Under the pieces are notes generated by a model. That model was given only the letters and a program-made list of their open reading frames with translations, did not search any database and had not been told where the DNA came from. This document shows, in pieces, positions 36,614 through 47,204 of a DNA stretch of 64,000 nt. Both the position numbers and the translations under genes were made by a program. Position 1 is the first letter of the stretch. Every line of letters starts with the position of its first letter. The DNA is from Frigidibacter mobilis (lineage in GTDB: Bacteria; Pseudomonadota; Alphaproteobacteria; Rhodobacterales; Rhodobacteraceae), in the NCBI RefSeq assembly GCF_001620265.1, contig NZ_CP012661.1, positions 4,415,001-4,479,000 on the forward strand, given 5' to 3'.

Positions 36614-39600
36614 CCCGCAGCGCCGCAAGCCAGCGGCAGGTTCTGGCGGCAGAGCCCCGCGCCTCGACCTGGCTGTCGGCCAATGCCGGATCGGGCAAGA
36701 CCCGCGTGCTGACCGACCGGGTGGCGCGGCTGCTTCTGGGCGGGACCGAGCCGCAGCACATCCTGTGCCTGACCTATACCAAGGCCGCCGCGTCCGAGAT
36801 GCAGAACCGGCTGTTCCGGCGGCTTGGCGAATGGGCGATGCTCGAGGAGGGCCGGCTGCGCGCCGCGCTGGCCGAGCTTGGCATCGACGGGGTGGTGAGC
36901 GCCGAGACGCTGGCCGAGGCACGGCGCCTGTTCGCCCGCGCCATCGAGACGCCGGGCGGGCTGCGGATCCAGACCATCCACTCGTTCTGCGCCGGCCTGC
37001 TGCGGCGGTTCCCGCTGGAGGCGGGCGTCTCGCCCGACTTCACCGAGATGGACGACCGCGCCGCCGAACTGCTGCGCGCCGAGATTGTCGAGGAACTGGC
37101 GGGCGGCGCGGATATCGGCGCGGTGGACGCGCTGGCGGGGCTGGTGGCGGGGGATGACCTGTCGCCGGTTCTGGGCGATTTGTGCCGGAACAGTGACGCA
37201 TTTGCCAAGCCGCTGACCCGCCCGGCTGCGCTGGAGCTGTTCGATCTGCCGCCCGGCCATGACCGCGCCACGCTGCGGGCCGAGGTGCTGATGGGGGATG
37301 AGGCGGCCCTGCTGGCCGAACTGGTGCCGCTGCTGCTGGCCAGCGGCGCGAATGACCGCAAGGCGGGCGAGCGGCTGGCCTCGCTGGACATGGCCGAGAC
37401 CGACTGCCTGACCGCGCTGGAAGATGTGCTGCTGACCGGCAAGACCGCCAAGGAGCCCTTCACCGCCAAGACCGGCAGCTTCCCGACCAAGGGGCTGCGC
37501 GAGGGCCCCTGCGCGCCTCTGATGCCGCGCCTGCAAGCGCTGATGCTGCGGGTGGAAGCGGCGCGGCCGCGGCGGATCGCGCTGGCGGCGGCAGAGCGCG
37601 CGCTGGCGCTGCACCGCTTCGCCGCCGCCTTCCTGCCGCGCTATCACGCGCGCAAGGCAGCCCGCGGCTGGCTGGATTTCGATGACCTGATCGCCCGCGC
37701 CGGGCGACTGCTGTCGGATCGCAGCGTGGCGCAATGGGTGCTGTTCCGGCTCGATGGCGGCATCGACCACATTCTGGTGGACGAGGCGCAGGATACCAGC
37801 CCCGGCCAATGGGCGGTGATCGAGCGGCTGAGCGAGGAGTTCACCGCGGGCGAGGGCGCGCGCGAGGGGCGGCGCACACTGTTCGTGGTCGGCGACAAGA
37901 AACAGTCGATCTACAGCTTTCAGGGCGCCGACCTGATCGCCTTCGACCGAATGCGCGACCAGTTCGCCGGCCGCTTCCAAGCCGTCGGCGCGGCGATGCA
38001 GGATCTGACGCTGGACCATTCCTTCCGCTCTGCCCCCGCGGTGCTGCGGGTGGTGGACCTGGCCTTTGACGGGCGCGAGGATCGCGGCATCGGCGGCGCG
38101 CCGCTGCATCTGGCCTTCAAGGCGGAAATGCCGGGCCGGGTGGACCTGTGGCCGCTGATCCCCAAGGCGGAACGCGAGGAACCAGAGGCCTGGGACGCGC
38201 CGGTGGACCAGCTGCCCCAGGCCCATCCCGCGGTGCAGCTGGCGCGGCGAATTGCCCGCTGGATCGGCGATACCATCGCCGCGGGCACGCAGATCCCAGT
38301 GCCGGGGGGAACGCGCCCGGTGCATGAGGGCGATTTCCTGATCCTGGTGCAGCGCCGGTCGGAGCTGTTCGCCGAGATCATCGCAGCCTGCAAGGCGGCG
38401 GGGCTGGCGATTGCCGGCGCCGACCGGCTGAAGCTGGGCGGCGAACTGGCGGTGAAGGACATCCGCGCCGTGCTGGCCTTCCTGGCAACGCCCGAGGATG
38501 ACCTGTCACTGGCCGCCGCCCTGCGCTCGCCGCTGTTCGGCTGGACCGAGGCGCAGCTTTACGATCTGGCGCAGCCGCGCCAGGGCTACCTGTGGCAGGC
38601 GCTGCGCGGGCGCGCGGATCATGTCGAGACCCGCGCCATCCTGAACGACTTGCGCGACCGGGCGGATTTCCTGCGACCCTACGAGCTGATCGAACGGCTG
38701 CTGACCCGGCACGCGGGGCGAAAGCGGCTGGTGGCCCGGCTGGGGCCCGAGGCAGAAGATGGCATTGACGAGCTGTTGACCCAGGCGCTGGCCTTCGAGC
38801 GCAGTTCGGTGCCCAGCCTGACCGGGTTCCTGGTCTGGATGGAGGGCGGCGATGTCGAGGTGAAGCGCCGGCCCGAGGCCGCAGGCCACGCGATCCGGGT
38901 GATGACGGTGCATGGCGCCAAGGGGCTGGAGGCGCCGGTGGTGATCTTGCCCGACACCATCCGCGGCGAGCGCAGCAACGAGGCGCCGATCCTGCGGCTG
39001 GAGGATGGCACGCCGGTCTGGCGCACGACTGCCGACGAAACCCCGCCGGTGATGGCCGGGGCACGTGCGGCGGCACGGGCGCGGCAGACCGAGGAGCGGG
39101 ACCGGCTGCTCTATGTGGCGATGACGCGGGCGGAAAGCTGGCTGGTGGTCTGCGGCGCGGGGGATGCGGGCAGCAGCGGCGATCAGTGGTGGAGCCTTGT
39201 GGCCGCCGCGATGGACAAGGCAGGGGCTGAACCGGCTGAGGCAGGCTTTGGCCCGATCCTGCGATCTGCCTCGGGCGCGTGGCCGGCGGATGCGCCGGCA
39301 AGTGCCCCCGCCGCGGCTCAGGCCGATATGCCGCCGCTGCCGGACTGGGCGCTGCGACCCGCACCGCCTGCCGTCGGCGCCGAAAAGCCGCTGTCGCCCT
39401 CGGACCTCGGCGGCGCCAAGGCACTGCCGGGCGAGGCGGCGCTGCTGGACGAGGATGCTGCCCTGCGCCGGGGCCGGCAGCTGCATCTGCTGCTGGAGCA
39501 TCTGCCGGACTGGCCCGCCGAGGCGCAGGCCGAAATCGCGCTGCGGCTGCTGTCGGTAGGCGAGGACAGCGCGGATCCTGCAGAGATAGAGACTGTTCTG

Positions 39601-39975
39601 GCCGAGGCGCAGGCCGTGCTGACCAGCGAGGCGATGCGGCCTTGGCTGGGCCCGGACACATTGGCCGAGGTCGAGATCACCGCGCATCTGCCTGAACTTG
39701 GCGGCCGGCTGGTCCACGGCATCCTCGACCGGCTGTGGATCGGCGAGGACCGGGTGCTGGCCATCGACTACAAGTCGAACGCCGTGGTTCCTGCCCGCCC
39801 CGAGGACGTGCCCCCGGGCATTCTGCGCCAGATGGGCGCCTATGCCGCGGCGCTGGCGCAGATCTATCCGGGCCGCCGCATCGACACCGCGATCTTGTGG
39901 ACACGCTCCGGCCTGCTGATGCCACTGCCTTGCGATATCGTGAGGGCGGCCTTGCAAGGAACCACCATCCCTTGA
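36610..39975 (+). CDS. addA: double-strand break repair helicase AddA
   Basis: UvrD/RecB-type helicase-nuclease of 1121 residues. Motif I is ANAGSGKT (24-31), motif II is LVDEAQDTSPGQW, and further motifs are VGDKKQSIYSFQGAD, VMTVHGAKGLEAPVV and LLYVAMTRAE. The C-terminal nuclease motif is LAIDYKSNAVVP. With AddB it resects double-strand ends for RecA loading, the RecBCD equivalent in this group. The frame is intact, unlike addB. The ATG overlaps the addB stop. Confidence 0.96.
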   Translation: MTRSAASQRQVLAAEPRASTWLSANAGSGKTRVLTDRVARLLLGGTEPQHILCLTYTKAAASEMQNRLFRRLGEWAMLEEGRLRAALAELGIDGVVSAETLAEARRLFARAIETPGGLRIQTIHSFCAGLLRRFPLEAGVSPDFTEMDDRAAELLRAEIVEELAGGADIGAVDALAGLVAGDDLSPVLGDLCRNSDAFAKPLTRPAALELFDLPPGHDRATLRAEVLMGDEAALLAELVPLLLASGANDRKAGERLASLDMAETDCLTALEDVLLTGKTAKEPFTAKTGSFPTKGLREGPCAPLMPRLQALMLRVEAARPRRIALAAAERALALHRFAAAFLPRYHARKAARGWLDFDDLIARAGRLLSDRSVAQWVLFRLDGGIDHILVDEAQDTSPGQWAVIERLSEEFTAGEGAREGRRTLFVVGDKKQSIYSFQGADLIAFDRMRDQFAGRFQAVGAAMQDLTLDHSFRSAPAVLRVVDLAFDGREDRGIGGAPLHLAFKAEMPGRVDLWPLIPKAEREEPEAWDAPVDQLPQAHPAVQLARRIARWIGDTIAAGTQIPVPGGTRPVHEGDFLILVQRRSELFAEIIAACKAAGLAIAGADRLKLGGELAVKDIRAVLAFLATPEDDLSLAAALRSPLFGWTEAQLYDLAQPRQGYLWQALRGRADHVETRAILNDLRDRADFLRPYELIERLLTRHAGRKRLVARLGPEAEDGIDELLTQALAFERSSVPSLTGFLVWMEGGDVEVKRRPEAAGHAIRVMTVHGAKGLEAPVVILPDTIRGERSNEAPILRLEDGTPVWRTTADETPPVMAGARAAARARQTEERDRLLYVAMTRAESWLVVCGAGDAGSSGDQWWSLVAAAMDKAGAEPAEAGFGPILRSASGAWPADAPASAPAAAQADMPPLPDWALRPAPPAVGAEKPLSPSDLGGAKALPGEAALLDEDAALRRGRQLHLLLEHLPDWPAEAQAEIALRLLSVGEDSADPAEIETVLAEAQAVLTSEAMRPWLGPDTLAEVEITAHLPELGGRLVHGILDRLWIGEDRVLAIDYKSNAVVPARPEDVPPGILRQMGAYAAALAQIYPGRRIDTAILWTRSGLLMPLPCDIVRAALQGTTIP

Positions 39976-40032
39976 CCTGCCCTGCCCGCGTCCATAGTTT
40001 CAGGGCCAACCCGTTTCATCAGGAGAAGACCG

Positions 40033-40353
40033 ATGGCAACGCATGCCGTGACCGATGCCACCTTTGACGCCGAAGTCCGCCAGTCGGACATCCCGGTCGT
40101 CGTGGATTTCTGGGCCGAATGGTGCGGCCCCTGCCGCCAGATCGGGCCGGCACTGGAAGAGATCGCCACCGAGATGGCGGGCAAGGTCAAGATCGTGAAG
40201 ATCAACGTCGATGAAAACCCCGACAGCCCGGCGCAGCTGGGTGTGCGGGGCATCCCGGCGCTGTTCCTGTTCAAGGACGGCCAGGTCGTGTCGAACAAGG
40301 TCGGCGCCGCGCCCAAGGCCGCGCTGCAAAGCTGGATCCAGTCAGCGATCTGA
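40033..40353 (+). CDS. trxA: thioredoxin
   Basis: Protein of 106 residues with the active site W-C31-GP-C34 in [15 protein letters not shown], the cis-proline segment [12 protein letters not shown] and the family length. It is the general cytoplasmic disulphide reductase. The start follows AGGAGA. It is the last gene of the tsaE-murU-addB-addA-trxA run, the order seen in many Rhodobacterales. Confidence 0.97.
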   Translation: MATHAVTDATFDAEVRQSDIPVVVDFWAEWCGPCRQIGPALEEIATEMAGKVKIVKINVDENPDSPAQLGVRGIPALFLFKDGQVVSNKVGAAPKAALQSWIQSAI

Positions 40354-40380
40354 TCGTCGTCGCAACTGCCGGGTTGGACG

Positions 40381-40400
40381 GGGCGCCGCTTGCGGCGCCC
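40381..40400. terminator. hairpin between trxA and the convergent kinase-like gene
   Basis: GGGCGCCGC and GCGGCGCCC pair perfectly with loop TT. It sits where both transcripts end. No strong U-run, so its efficiency is unclear. Confidence 0.6.
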
Positions 40401-40408
40401 CTGCTGTT

Positions 40409-41400
40409 TCAGCGCAGGTCGGGAAATGCCCGCCGCGCGATGGCGCGCAGCGCGGCCAGGCGGATCTGCTGCAGCAGGTCGGTTCTGGCCGCCGCCGGCG
40501 GGATGCGCGCCCAGTCGGCAATGATCTGGTTGCGCAGCAGGAAGCCGATGCTGGCATCCTCGGGCCCTGCGAAATCGTAGCCCCGGAAGAAGGCCGCCAG
40601 CGCGCGCGGCGGCAGCACCTCGCCTTCGGGAATTTGCGCGGGATCGGTGCAGCAGACGGCAAAGTTCAGCAGCAGCCGCGCCACGTCATGCCCCACGGGG
40701 GCGCTTTGCGCCGGGGCGAAGTCCAGTCCCCAGGCACCATCCACCCCGGGCGGATCCCCCGCCAGCACCAGGTTGCGCAGGTTCATGTCGCCATGCCGCC
40801 CCGCGGCGCGCGCCGGCAGGCCGTCATATCCCGGTCCGGCGTCGATCACCCGCGTGCTCAACGCCACGAACTCCTGCGACAGCGGCACCGGGCGGCGCCC
40901 CGCCACCACCGCGTCGCGTTGCCGGGCCAGATGCTCGCAGACGACCCGCGGGCGATAGCTGCGCGGACCGGCATCGGTGGCGGCGTGGAACCGCGCCAGC
41001 CAGCGGCCGCATGCCTCCAGCGCATCATCCAGTTGCTCGGGCCGTGTCGCCTGCTCCATCACCCCGGCAGCGGTATCGCCCGGCACCCGCTCCATCAGCA
41101 GGACATGGCTTTCGGGCTGCGCCGCCAGCACCCGCGGCACCCCGCCCCCATCGCCCGCAAGGCCGCCTGCTGCGCGGCAAGGCTTCCTGCGAACAGCGCC
41201 GGGTCAGAGGGCAGCGGCGCCAGCTTCAGCACCAGCGGCGGCTGGCCGGGGGAGGCCATCTCCAGCACGATGCGGCGCCGGGTGGGCTCGTCCCGCCAGG
41301 TCAGCAGCCGGGGTTCATAGTGGTTTGGCGTCACCCCGGCCATTGCCGCCAGCCTTGGCCACAGCGCCAATGCCGTCCGTTCAAGCCCTGTCCTGCCCAT
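40409..41400 (-). pseudogene. aminoglycoside phosphotransferase-family protein, frameshifted
   Basis: The minus strand begins [17 protein letters not shown] and keeps homology to about 41145, where the frame changes. One base added in the CCCC run at 41140-41143 joins RAMGAG to [21 protein letters not shown]. The rest is a kinase lobe with [13 protein letters not shown] (catalytic loop) and WGLDFAPAQ (metal-binding Asp). The corrected protein is about 330 residues. It is an APH/choline-kinase-like enzyme of unknown substrate. It is convergent with trxA and divergent from hslV. Confidence 0.78.
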
Positions 41401-41538
41401 TTCATTCCGTCCGATCTGCCCCCAAGGTCATGTTGCCGATCCGGGCGGCGAGGGAAAGACCCCCGCCCAAAATGCCCGGGGTTGCGGCGCCCGGCCCCGC
41501 GCCCATATTCAGACCGGGACACAACGGAAGGCACACCC

Positions 41539-42108
41539 ATGACCCGCGACGAGTTTCCAGGCTGGCACGGCACCACGATCATCGGCGTCCGCCGCGGTGG
41601 TCGGGTGGTGATCGCCGGCGATGGCCAGGTCAGCCTTGGCCAGACGGTCATCAAGGGTTCGGCCCGCAAGGTGCGCCGGCTGTCGCCCGGCGGGCATGAT
41701 GTGGTGGCCGGGTTTGCCGGGTCCACCGCCGATGCCTTCACCTTGCTGGAGCGGCTGGAAAAAAAGCTGGAGGCTGCGCCCGGCCAGTTGGCCCGAGCCT
41801 GCGTGGAACTGGCGAAGGACTGGCGCACCGACAAGTACCTGCAGAAGCTCGAGGCGATGCTGATCGTGACCGACGGCAGCGCGTTGCTGGTCGTCACCGG
41901 CGCGGGCGATGTGCTGGAGCCCGAGCATGACGTGGCCGCAATCGGATCGGGCGGGAACTATGCGCTCGCCGCCGCCCGGGCGCTGATGGAGACGGAATTC
42001 GACGCCGAGACCATTGCCCGCAAGGCGATGGCGATTGCGGCAGACATCTGCGTCTATACCAACGGCAAGCTGACGGTAGAGAGCATAGAAGAGACCAGCC
42101 GTGGCTGA
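41539..42108 (+). CDS. hslV: ATP-dependent protease subunit HslV
   Basis: Threonine protease of 189 residues. The catalytic N-terminal threonine after processing is expected at T12 in [33 protein letters not shown] and [14 protein letters not shown] are also typical. HslV forms a double hexamer that works with the HslU unfoldase. The start at 41539 has a GGAAGG box. A DUF2157 gene lies between hslV and hslU, its GTG start overlapping the hslV end. Confidence 0.97.
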   Translation: MTRDEFPGWHGTTIIGVRRGGRVVIAGDGQVSLGQTVIKGSARKVRRLSPGGHDVVAGFAGSTADAFTLLERLEKKLEAAPGQLARACVELAKDWRTDKYLQKLEAMLIVTDGSALLVVTGAGDVLEPEHDVAAIGSGGNYALAAARALMETEFDAETIARKAMAIAADICVYTNGKLTVESIEETSRG

Positions 42109-43161
42109 CCCCGCTGCCGGCTTCACCCGCGATGACCTGCGCGCAAGCGTCGCCGCCGGGCTGCTGACCGAACCGCAGGCGGCCGGCCTTCTGGCACTGG
42201 CCGAGGCGCGGCACGGCGCCCGCCTCGCGCAGCCCGCAGAGGACGAACCCTTCGAGCTTTTCCGCGGCTTTGCCGAAATCTTCGTGTCTGTCGGGCTCGT
42301 GCTGCTGCTGGCGGGCGTCATCGGGGTATCGGCGCTGCTTCGCAGCCCGCTGCTGCTGATGGCGCTGACGGCCGGAGCCTGCTGGGGGCTGGCGTGGTAT
42401 TTCACGCTGCGCCGGCGGATGGTGCTGCCGTCCATCGTGCTGGTCTGCGGCTTTGCGGCGGGGATCGGTGGGGTGGCGGCCTCCATCATCGGCAGTGACG
42501 GCACCGGCCAGGGCCTGCTGGTCTGTGCGCTGGTCGCGGCGGGGCTGGCGCTGTGGTACCGGGTGTTCCGCCTGCCCTTCACCATGTTCCTGCTGGGGCT
42601 GACCGGGCTTGCCGCCGTGGCCATCGTCACGGGCAGCATCGCCCCGATGCGGCGCTGCACGGCTGGCAGGCGATGTTCGACCTGCGCGCCGGATCGGGCC
42701 TTGCACTTGGCACGCTGGCCTTCGGGCTTGCGGCCTTTGCCGGCGGCATGTGGTTCGACAGCCGCGATCCGCACCGGCTGGGCCGCTATGCCGCCAGCGG
42801 GTTCTGGCTGCATCTGCTGGCCGCGCCGGCGCTGGTGAACACGGTGGCGCTGACCTTCTACAACATGGGCCCCGGGCCCGGCTATGTGCTGCTGGCGCTT
42901 GCCCTGGCGCTGGTCGCCCTGCTGGCGCTGGTGATCGACCGGCGCAGCTTCCTGACCGCGGGCATCGGCTACCTCGCCTTCCTCATCACGCTTGTCGCCC
43001 GGCAGGGCGGCGATCTCGACTGGCCCTGGACCCTGCTGATCCTGGGCGCCATCATCACCGGCCTTGGCGCCACCTGGACAGACCTGCGCGCCCGCCTGAT
43101 GCGGGCCCTGCCCGACTTTCCCGGCAAGCGCCGCCTTCCGCCCTACACGGAGACCCCATGA
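42101..43161 (+). pseudogene. DUF2157 membrane protein, frameshifted
   Basis: It begins with GTG at 42101 overlapping hslV, and reads [19 protein letters not shown], then hydrophobic helices (VSVGLVLLLAGVIGVSALL and others). The frame changes after GSIAP. One base added in the CCCC run at 42643-42646 restores [19 protein letters not shown] and the rest of the membrane protein to 43161. The corrected length is about 353 residues with about eight or more helices. DUF2157 has no known function. Its stop overlaps the hslU start (ATGA), so it is translated with the HslVU protease genes. Confidence 0.8.
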
Positions 43162-44468
43162 CCGACCTGACCCCGCGCGAGATCGTATCCGAGCTTGACC
43201 GCTACATCATCGGCCAGCAGGGCGCCAAGCGCGCCGTGGCCGTGGCCCTGCGCAACCGCTGGCGGCGCAAGCTGCTGGGGGATGACCTGCGCGAGGAGGT
43301 CTATCCGAAGAACATCCTGATGATCGGCCCGACCGGCGTCGGCAAGACCGAGATCAGCCGCCGCCTGGCGAAGCTGGCCCGCGCGCCCTTCATCAAGGTC
43401 GAGGCAACGAAGTTCACCGAGGTCGGCTATGTCGGCCGCGATGTGGAACAGATCATCCGCGACCTCGCCGATGCCGCCATCGTCGAAACCCGCACCCGGA
43501 TGCGCGACGAGGTCAAGGCCCGCGCCCACAGGGCCGCCGAGGAGAGGGTGATCGAGGCGCTGGCAGGCGCGGATGCGCGCGAGGCAACACGCGAGATGTT
43601 CCGCGGCAAGCTGAAGCGCGGCGAGCTGGATGCGACGGTGATCGAGCTGGAGGTGGCCGATTCTGCCCCCGCGATGCCGATGTTCGAGCTGCCGGGCCAA
43701 CCCGGCGGGATGGGCATGGGCGCGATGAACCTGGGCGAGATCTTCGGCAAGGCCTTTGGCGGCCGCAAGATCCGCAAGAAGCTGACCGTCGCCGAAAGCT
43801 ATGATCTGCTGATCGGCGAAGAGGCCGACAAACTGCTGGACGATGAGACCGTGAAGGCCGCGGCGCTGGAGGCGGTGCAGGAAAGCGGCATCGTGTTCAT
43901 CGACGAGATCGACAAGGTCTGCGCCCGCGCCGAGGCCCGCGGCGCCGACATCTCGCGCGAGGGCGTGCAGCGTGACCTGCTGCCGCTGATCGAGGGCACG
44001 ACCGTCAGCACCAAATATGGCCCGGTCAAGACCGACCATATCCTGTTCATCGCCTCGGGCGCCTTCCACATCGCCAAGCCCTCGGACCTGCTGCCCGAAC
44101 TGCAGGGCCGCCTGCCGATCCGGGTGGAACTGCGCGCGCTGACCGAGGAAGATTTCGTGCGCATCCTGACCGAGACGGACAACGCGCTGACGCGCCAGTA
44201 CACCGCGCTGATGGCGACCGAGGAGGTGACAGTGACCTTCACGCCAGATGGTATTGCCGCACTGGCCCGCATCGCGGCCGAGGTGAACCGCAGCGTCGAG
44301 AATATCGGGGCGCGGCGGCTTTATACGGTGATGGAGCGGGTGTTCGAGGAGCTGTCCTTCACCGCGCCTGACAGGGGCGGCGAAGCGGTGGTGGTGGATG
44401 CGGATTTCGTCGAAAGGAACCTGGGCGACCTGTCCCGTTCCGCCGACCTGAGCCGTTACGTACTGTAA
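43158..44468 (+). CDS. hslU: HslU, ATPase subunit of the HslVU protease
   Basis: AAA+ unfoldase of 436 residues. Walker A is GPTGVGKT (about 57-64), Walker B is IVFIDEIDK, the pore loop GYVGRD and the C-terminal SADLSRYVL needed for docking to HslV are all present. The I-domain is shortish and Gly/Met-rich around [13 protein letters not shown]. It unfolds substrates for HslV. The gene overlaps the DUF2157 gene by four bases. Confidence 0.98.
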   Translation: MTDLTPREIVSELDRYIIGQQGAKRAVAVALRNRWRRKLLGDDLREEVYPKNILMIGPTGVGKTEISRRLAKLARAPFIKVEATKFTEVGYVGRDVEQIIRDLADAAIVETRTRMRDEVKARAHRAAEERVIEALAGADAREATREMFRGKLKRGELDATVIELEVADSAPAMPMFELPGQPGGMGMGAMNLGEIFGKAFGGRKIRKKLTVAESYDLLIGEEADKLLDDETVKAAALEAVQESGIVFIDEIDKVCARAEARGADISREGVQRDLLPLIEGTTVSTKYGPVKTDHILFIASGAFHIAKPSDLLPELQGRLPIRVELRALTEEDFVRILTETDNALTRQYTALMATEEVTVTFTPDGIAALARIAAEVNRSVENIGARRLYTVMERVFEELSFTAPDRGGEAVVVDADFVERNLGDLSRSADLSRYVL

Positions 44469-44526
44469 CACTGGCGATGTACCTCCGGGCAGGCTACGAA
44501 ATCCGTAACCTGTCCCGGAGCGCGCC

Positions 44527-45648
44527 ATGAGTGCCTTTCGCCCCGCCCTGCTTCTGCTGATCCTGCTGGCGGCGTGCACGCCGCGGGGCGCGATCATCAT
44601 CGACCCCGCAGCAGCCGAGGTGGGCACGGTGCGGCCGGTCTTCGTCGCCAGCTCACGCGGCAGGGATGAGGAGACGGGCACCGAATATGCACGTTTCCGC
44701 AATCCTGAAACGCGGTTTGCGCGGTTCGACGTCTCGATCCCGCCAACACACGAACCGGGGCAGATCGTCTACACCAGGCCCAACCACGCCGCCAATCCGC
44801 AGACCGATTTCCTGACCACGCGCGAGATCGTCTATGACGAGGCCGGCGCCTTCCGCGCCGATCTAGCGCACGAGCTGCAGCAGGCCCCGCGTGGATCGCG
44901 CGAGGCGGTGATCTTCATTCATGGCTTCAACACCACCTTTGCCGAAGGGCTCTACCGGATCGCGCAGCTGTCGCATGACCTGAAGATGCCAGGGGTGGCT
45001 GTGCATTACGCCTGGCCCTCGCGCGGGGCGCCGCTGGCCTATGCCTATGACCGCGATTCCGCGCTGTTCGCGCGGGATGGGCTGGAGAGGTTGCTGAACG
45101 AAGTGACGGCGGCTGGCGCAGAGCGGGTGGTGCTGGTCGGCCACTCGATGGGCGCCGCACTGACGATGGAAACCCTGCGGCAGATGGCGATTGCGGGCAA
45201 ACCGGCGCGCAACATCGCCGGCGTGGTGCTGATCTCGCCTGACATCGACGTGGACCTGTTCCGCGCGCAGGCAACGCGGATCGGCGAGCTGCCGCAGCCC
45301 TTCGTGATCTTCACCTCCAAGAAGGACCGGGCGCTGGCCCTGTCGGCCCGGGTTTCGGGGGAAACGGCGCGGCTGGGCAACGTGACCGACGTTGCCTTGC
45401 TGTCGGGCCTGAAGGTGACGATGGTCGATGTCACCTCCTACTCTACCGGCGTAGGACATTTCACGGCAGGCACCTCGCCGGCGCTGATCGGCATCCTGTC
45501 ACAGCTCGGCGAAGTGGATGAGGCCCTTGCCAGCGGCCAGATCGGCGAAACCGGGCTGTTGCCGGGCGTGGTGTTGACGGTTCAGGGCGCAACGCAGATC
45601 GTGATGTCGCCGGTGACGGCGCTGGCGGGCGGGCTTGGCGGCCAGTAG
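44527..45648 (+). CDS. alpha/beta hydrolase lipoprotein (DUF900)
   Basis: Protein of 373 residues with a lipoprotein signal (LLLLILLAAC, lipid attachment near C17). The hydrolase core has FIHGFNTTFAEG and the nucleophile serine in GHSMGA, then DIDVDLF and a late histidine in GVGHFTAGTSP. DUF900 proteins are secreted or outer-membrane-attached esterase-like hydrolases with unknown natural substrates. It begins 58 bases after hslU and ends three bases before the convergent Smr gene. Confidence 0.85.
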   Translation: MSAFRPALLLLILLAACTPRGAIIIDPAAAEVGTVRPVFVASSRGRDEETGTEYARFRNPETRFARFDVSIPPTHEPGQIVYTRPNHAANPQTDFLTTREIVYDEAGAFRADLAHELQQAPRGSREAVIFIHGFNTTFAEGLYRIAQLSHDLKMPGVAVHYAWPSRGAPLAYAYDRDSALFARDGLERLLNEVTAAGAERVVLVGHSMGAALTMETLRQMAIAGKPARNIAGVVLISPDIDVDLFRAQATRIGELPQPFVIFTSKKDRALALSARVSGETARLGNVTDVALLSGLKVTMVDVTSYSTGVGHFTAGTSPALIGILSQLGEVDEALASGQIGETGLLPGVVLTVQGATQIVMSPVTALAGGLGGQ

Positions 45649-45651
45649 CGC

Positions 45652-46266
45652 CTAACGTCCGCGCCGCAGGTAGACGTAATAGGCCCCGGCCCCGCCATGC
45701 TTGAGATGCGCCTGCACCACCTGCAGAACCAGCGCCCCAAGCGGCGGCATGGTCAGCCATTGCGGCACCTGATGGCGCAGCACGCCCTGCCGCTGCGGGA
45801 TCGGGCCATTGTCGAGCCCGCGCTTGCCCTTGCCGGTGATGACCAGCACCAGCCGCCGCCCTGCCGTGGCGGATCGCAGGATGAAATGGGTCAGTTCCGG
45901 GTGCGCCTCGGCCAGGGTCATGCCGTGCAGGTCGATCCGCGCCTCCGGCTCCAGCCGGCCGCGGGTCATGGTCTTGTGGGTCTTGTGATCCATCCGCAGC
46001 GGCGCCGCCGACAGCCGGTCGGTGATCGAGGGCGCCAGGTCCATGCGGAAGGCGAGGTCGGGAGCAGACTGGCCGATGCGGAAATCCTGGACATCGGGCC
46101 GCGGCTTCTTCCTGGGCACATCGACCTGCGGCACCTGATGCGCGGGCGGATGCGCCGCGACCGGGTCGGCAGCCGGACGGCCGGGATGCAGCGGCTGCGC
46201 GCTGGCGGCGATGCGCTGCCACAGCTCGCGCTCCTCCGGGCGCAGACCGCGCGGCCGCCGGGTCAC
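45652..46266 (-). CDS. Smr-domain protein
   Basis: Protein of 204 residues. The C-terminal Smr domain is clear: RIDLHGMTLAEAHPELTHFI, LVLVITGKGKRG and HGGAGAYYVYLRRGR. Smr domains are DNA/RNA nicking or binding modules related to the MutS2 C-terminus. The start is a GTG at 46266 whose last bases overlap the mltA stop, in the tight order Tim44-MltA-Smr (all four-base overlaps). The longer upstream frame runs through mltA and is not used. Confidence 0.85.
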   Translation of the reverse strand: MTRRPRGLRPEERELWQRIAASAQPLHPGRPAADPVAAHPPAHQVPQVDVPRKKPRPDVQDFRIGQSAPDLAFRMDLAPSITDRLSAAPLRMDHKTHKTMTRGRLEPEARIDLHGMTLAEAHPELTHFILRSATAGRRLVLVITGKGKRGLDNGPIPQRQGVLRHQVPQWLTMPPLGALVLQVVQAHLKHGGAGAYYVYLRRGR

Positions 46267-47204
46267 AGCCTTGCTCCGGGGGCCATCCGTTCCGCCAGGG
46301 CCGGGGGTAGCAGCAGCACCAGGCGGCCCGCATCCTTCATCCGCCCCGCCATCTCGCCCGCCTCGGCGCCCGATCCGCAGAACAGGTCGCCCCGCTGCGG
46401 CCCGTGCATGGCGCTGCCGCTGTCCTGCGCAATGCACAGCCGCGACAGCGCCTGCGTTTCCACCCAGACCGGCGCCCCCAGCGGGATGTGATCGCTGTCC
46501 ACCGCAAGGCTGCGCATTGGCGTGACCGGGCGGCCCATCGCGCCGATGGGGCCAGAGCTTTCGGGAAGGTCCAGCAGCTTGAAAAACACGAAGGACGGGT
46601 TGTGCCAGAACAGTTCCACCGCCTGCCCCGGATGCGCGGCGCACCAGGCGCGGATCGTCTGGGCCGACATCGCCGCGGCCGAAACCTCGCCGCGGCGAAT
46701 CAGTTCCTGCCCGATGGAGCGGTAGGGCTGGCCATTGCGCCCGGCATATCCCATGCGCAGCAGCCGCCCATCCTCCAGCCGCACCCGAGCCGAGCCCTGC
46801 ACCTGCGCCAGAAACGCCTCGACCGGGCTGTCGAGCCAGACCAGTTCCTGCCCGCGCATCAGCCCGCCAAGCTCGATCGCGGCGCGCGAGGGCCCCACGA
46901 GGCCGGGTGCATGTTCGGCAGGCAGCGCATAGAGCGGCCAGGCAAAGCGCGCCGTGGCGGTCAGCGAGCCCTGAAGTTCGGGTTCATAATAGCCGGTCAG
47001 CAGCGCCGGGGGGGTGCCGATCTCGACCGGCACGAAATGCGTCTCGAAGAACGCGCGCGCATCGCCTCCGGTATCGCCGGCGGCGGCGGCCCAGTCGGGC
47101 CCCAGCAGATCTGCCGTCACGAAAAACGCCGCCCGAGCGGCGGCGTGGTCGTCCCTGTCCCAGCCGGGAAGGGCGGCGTGGGTCCGTCGCCGCGCCGCGA
47201 TCAT
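46263..47204 (-). CDS. mltA: MltA-type lytic murein transglycosylase
   Basis: Protein of 313 residues with the MltA domain (TGYYEPELQGS, FAWPLYALP, VQGSARVRLEDG, GYAGRNGQPYRSIG) and the C-terminal 3D domain (LAVDSDHIPLGAPVWV, IAQDSGSAMHGPQRGDLFCGSG) carrying the catalytic aspartate. It cleaves peptidoglycan glycan strands to anhydro ends. No signal peptide or lipobox is visible at the start, which overlaps the Tim44 gene, so export is unexplained. A missed upstream start would overlap the Tim44 coding region heavily. Confidence 0.88.
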   Translation of the reverse strand: MIAARRRTHAALPGWDRDDHAAARAAFFVTADLLGPDWAAAAGDTGGDARAFFETHFVPVEIGTPPALLTGYYEPELQGSLTATARFAWPLYALPAEHAPGLVGPSRAAIELGGLMRGQELVWLDSPVEAFLAQVQGSARVRLEDGRLLRMGYAGRNGQPYRSIGQELIRRGEVSAAAMSAQTIRAWCAAHPGQAVELFWHNPSFVFFKLLDLPESSGPIGAMGRPVTPMRSLAVDSDHIPLGAPVWVETQALSRLCIAQDSGSAMHGPQRGDLFCGSGAEAGEMAGRMKDAGRLVLLLPPALAERMAPGARL

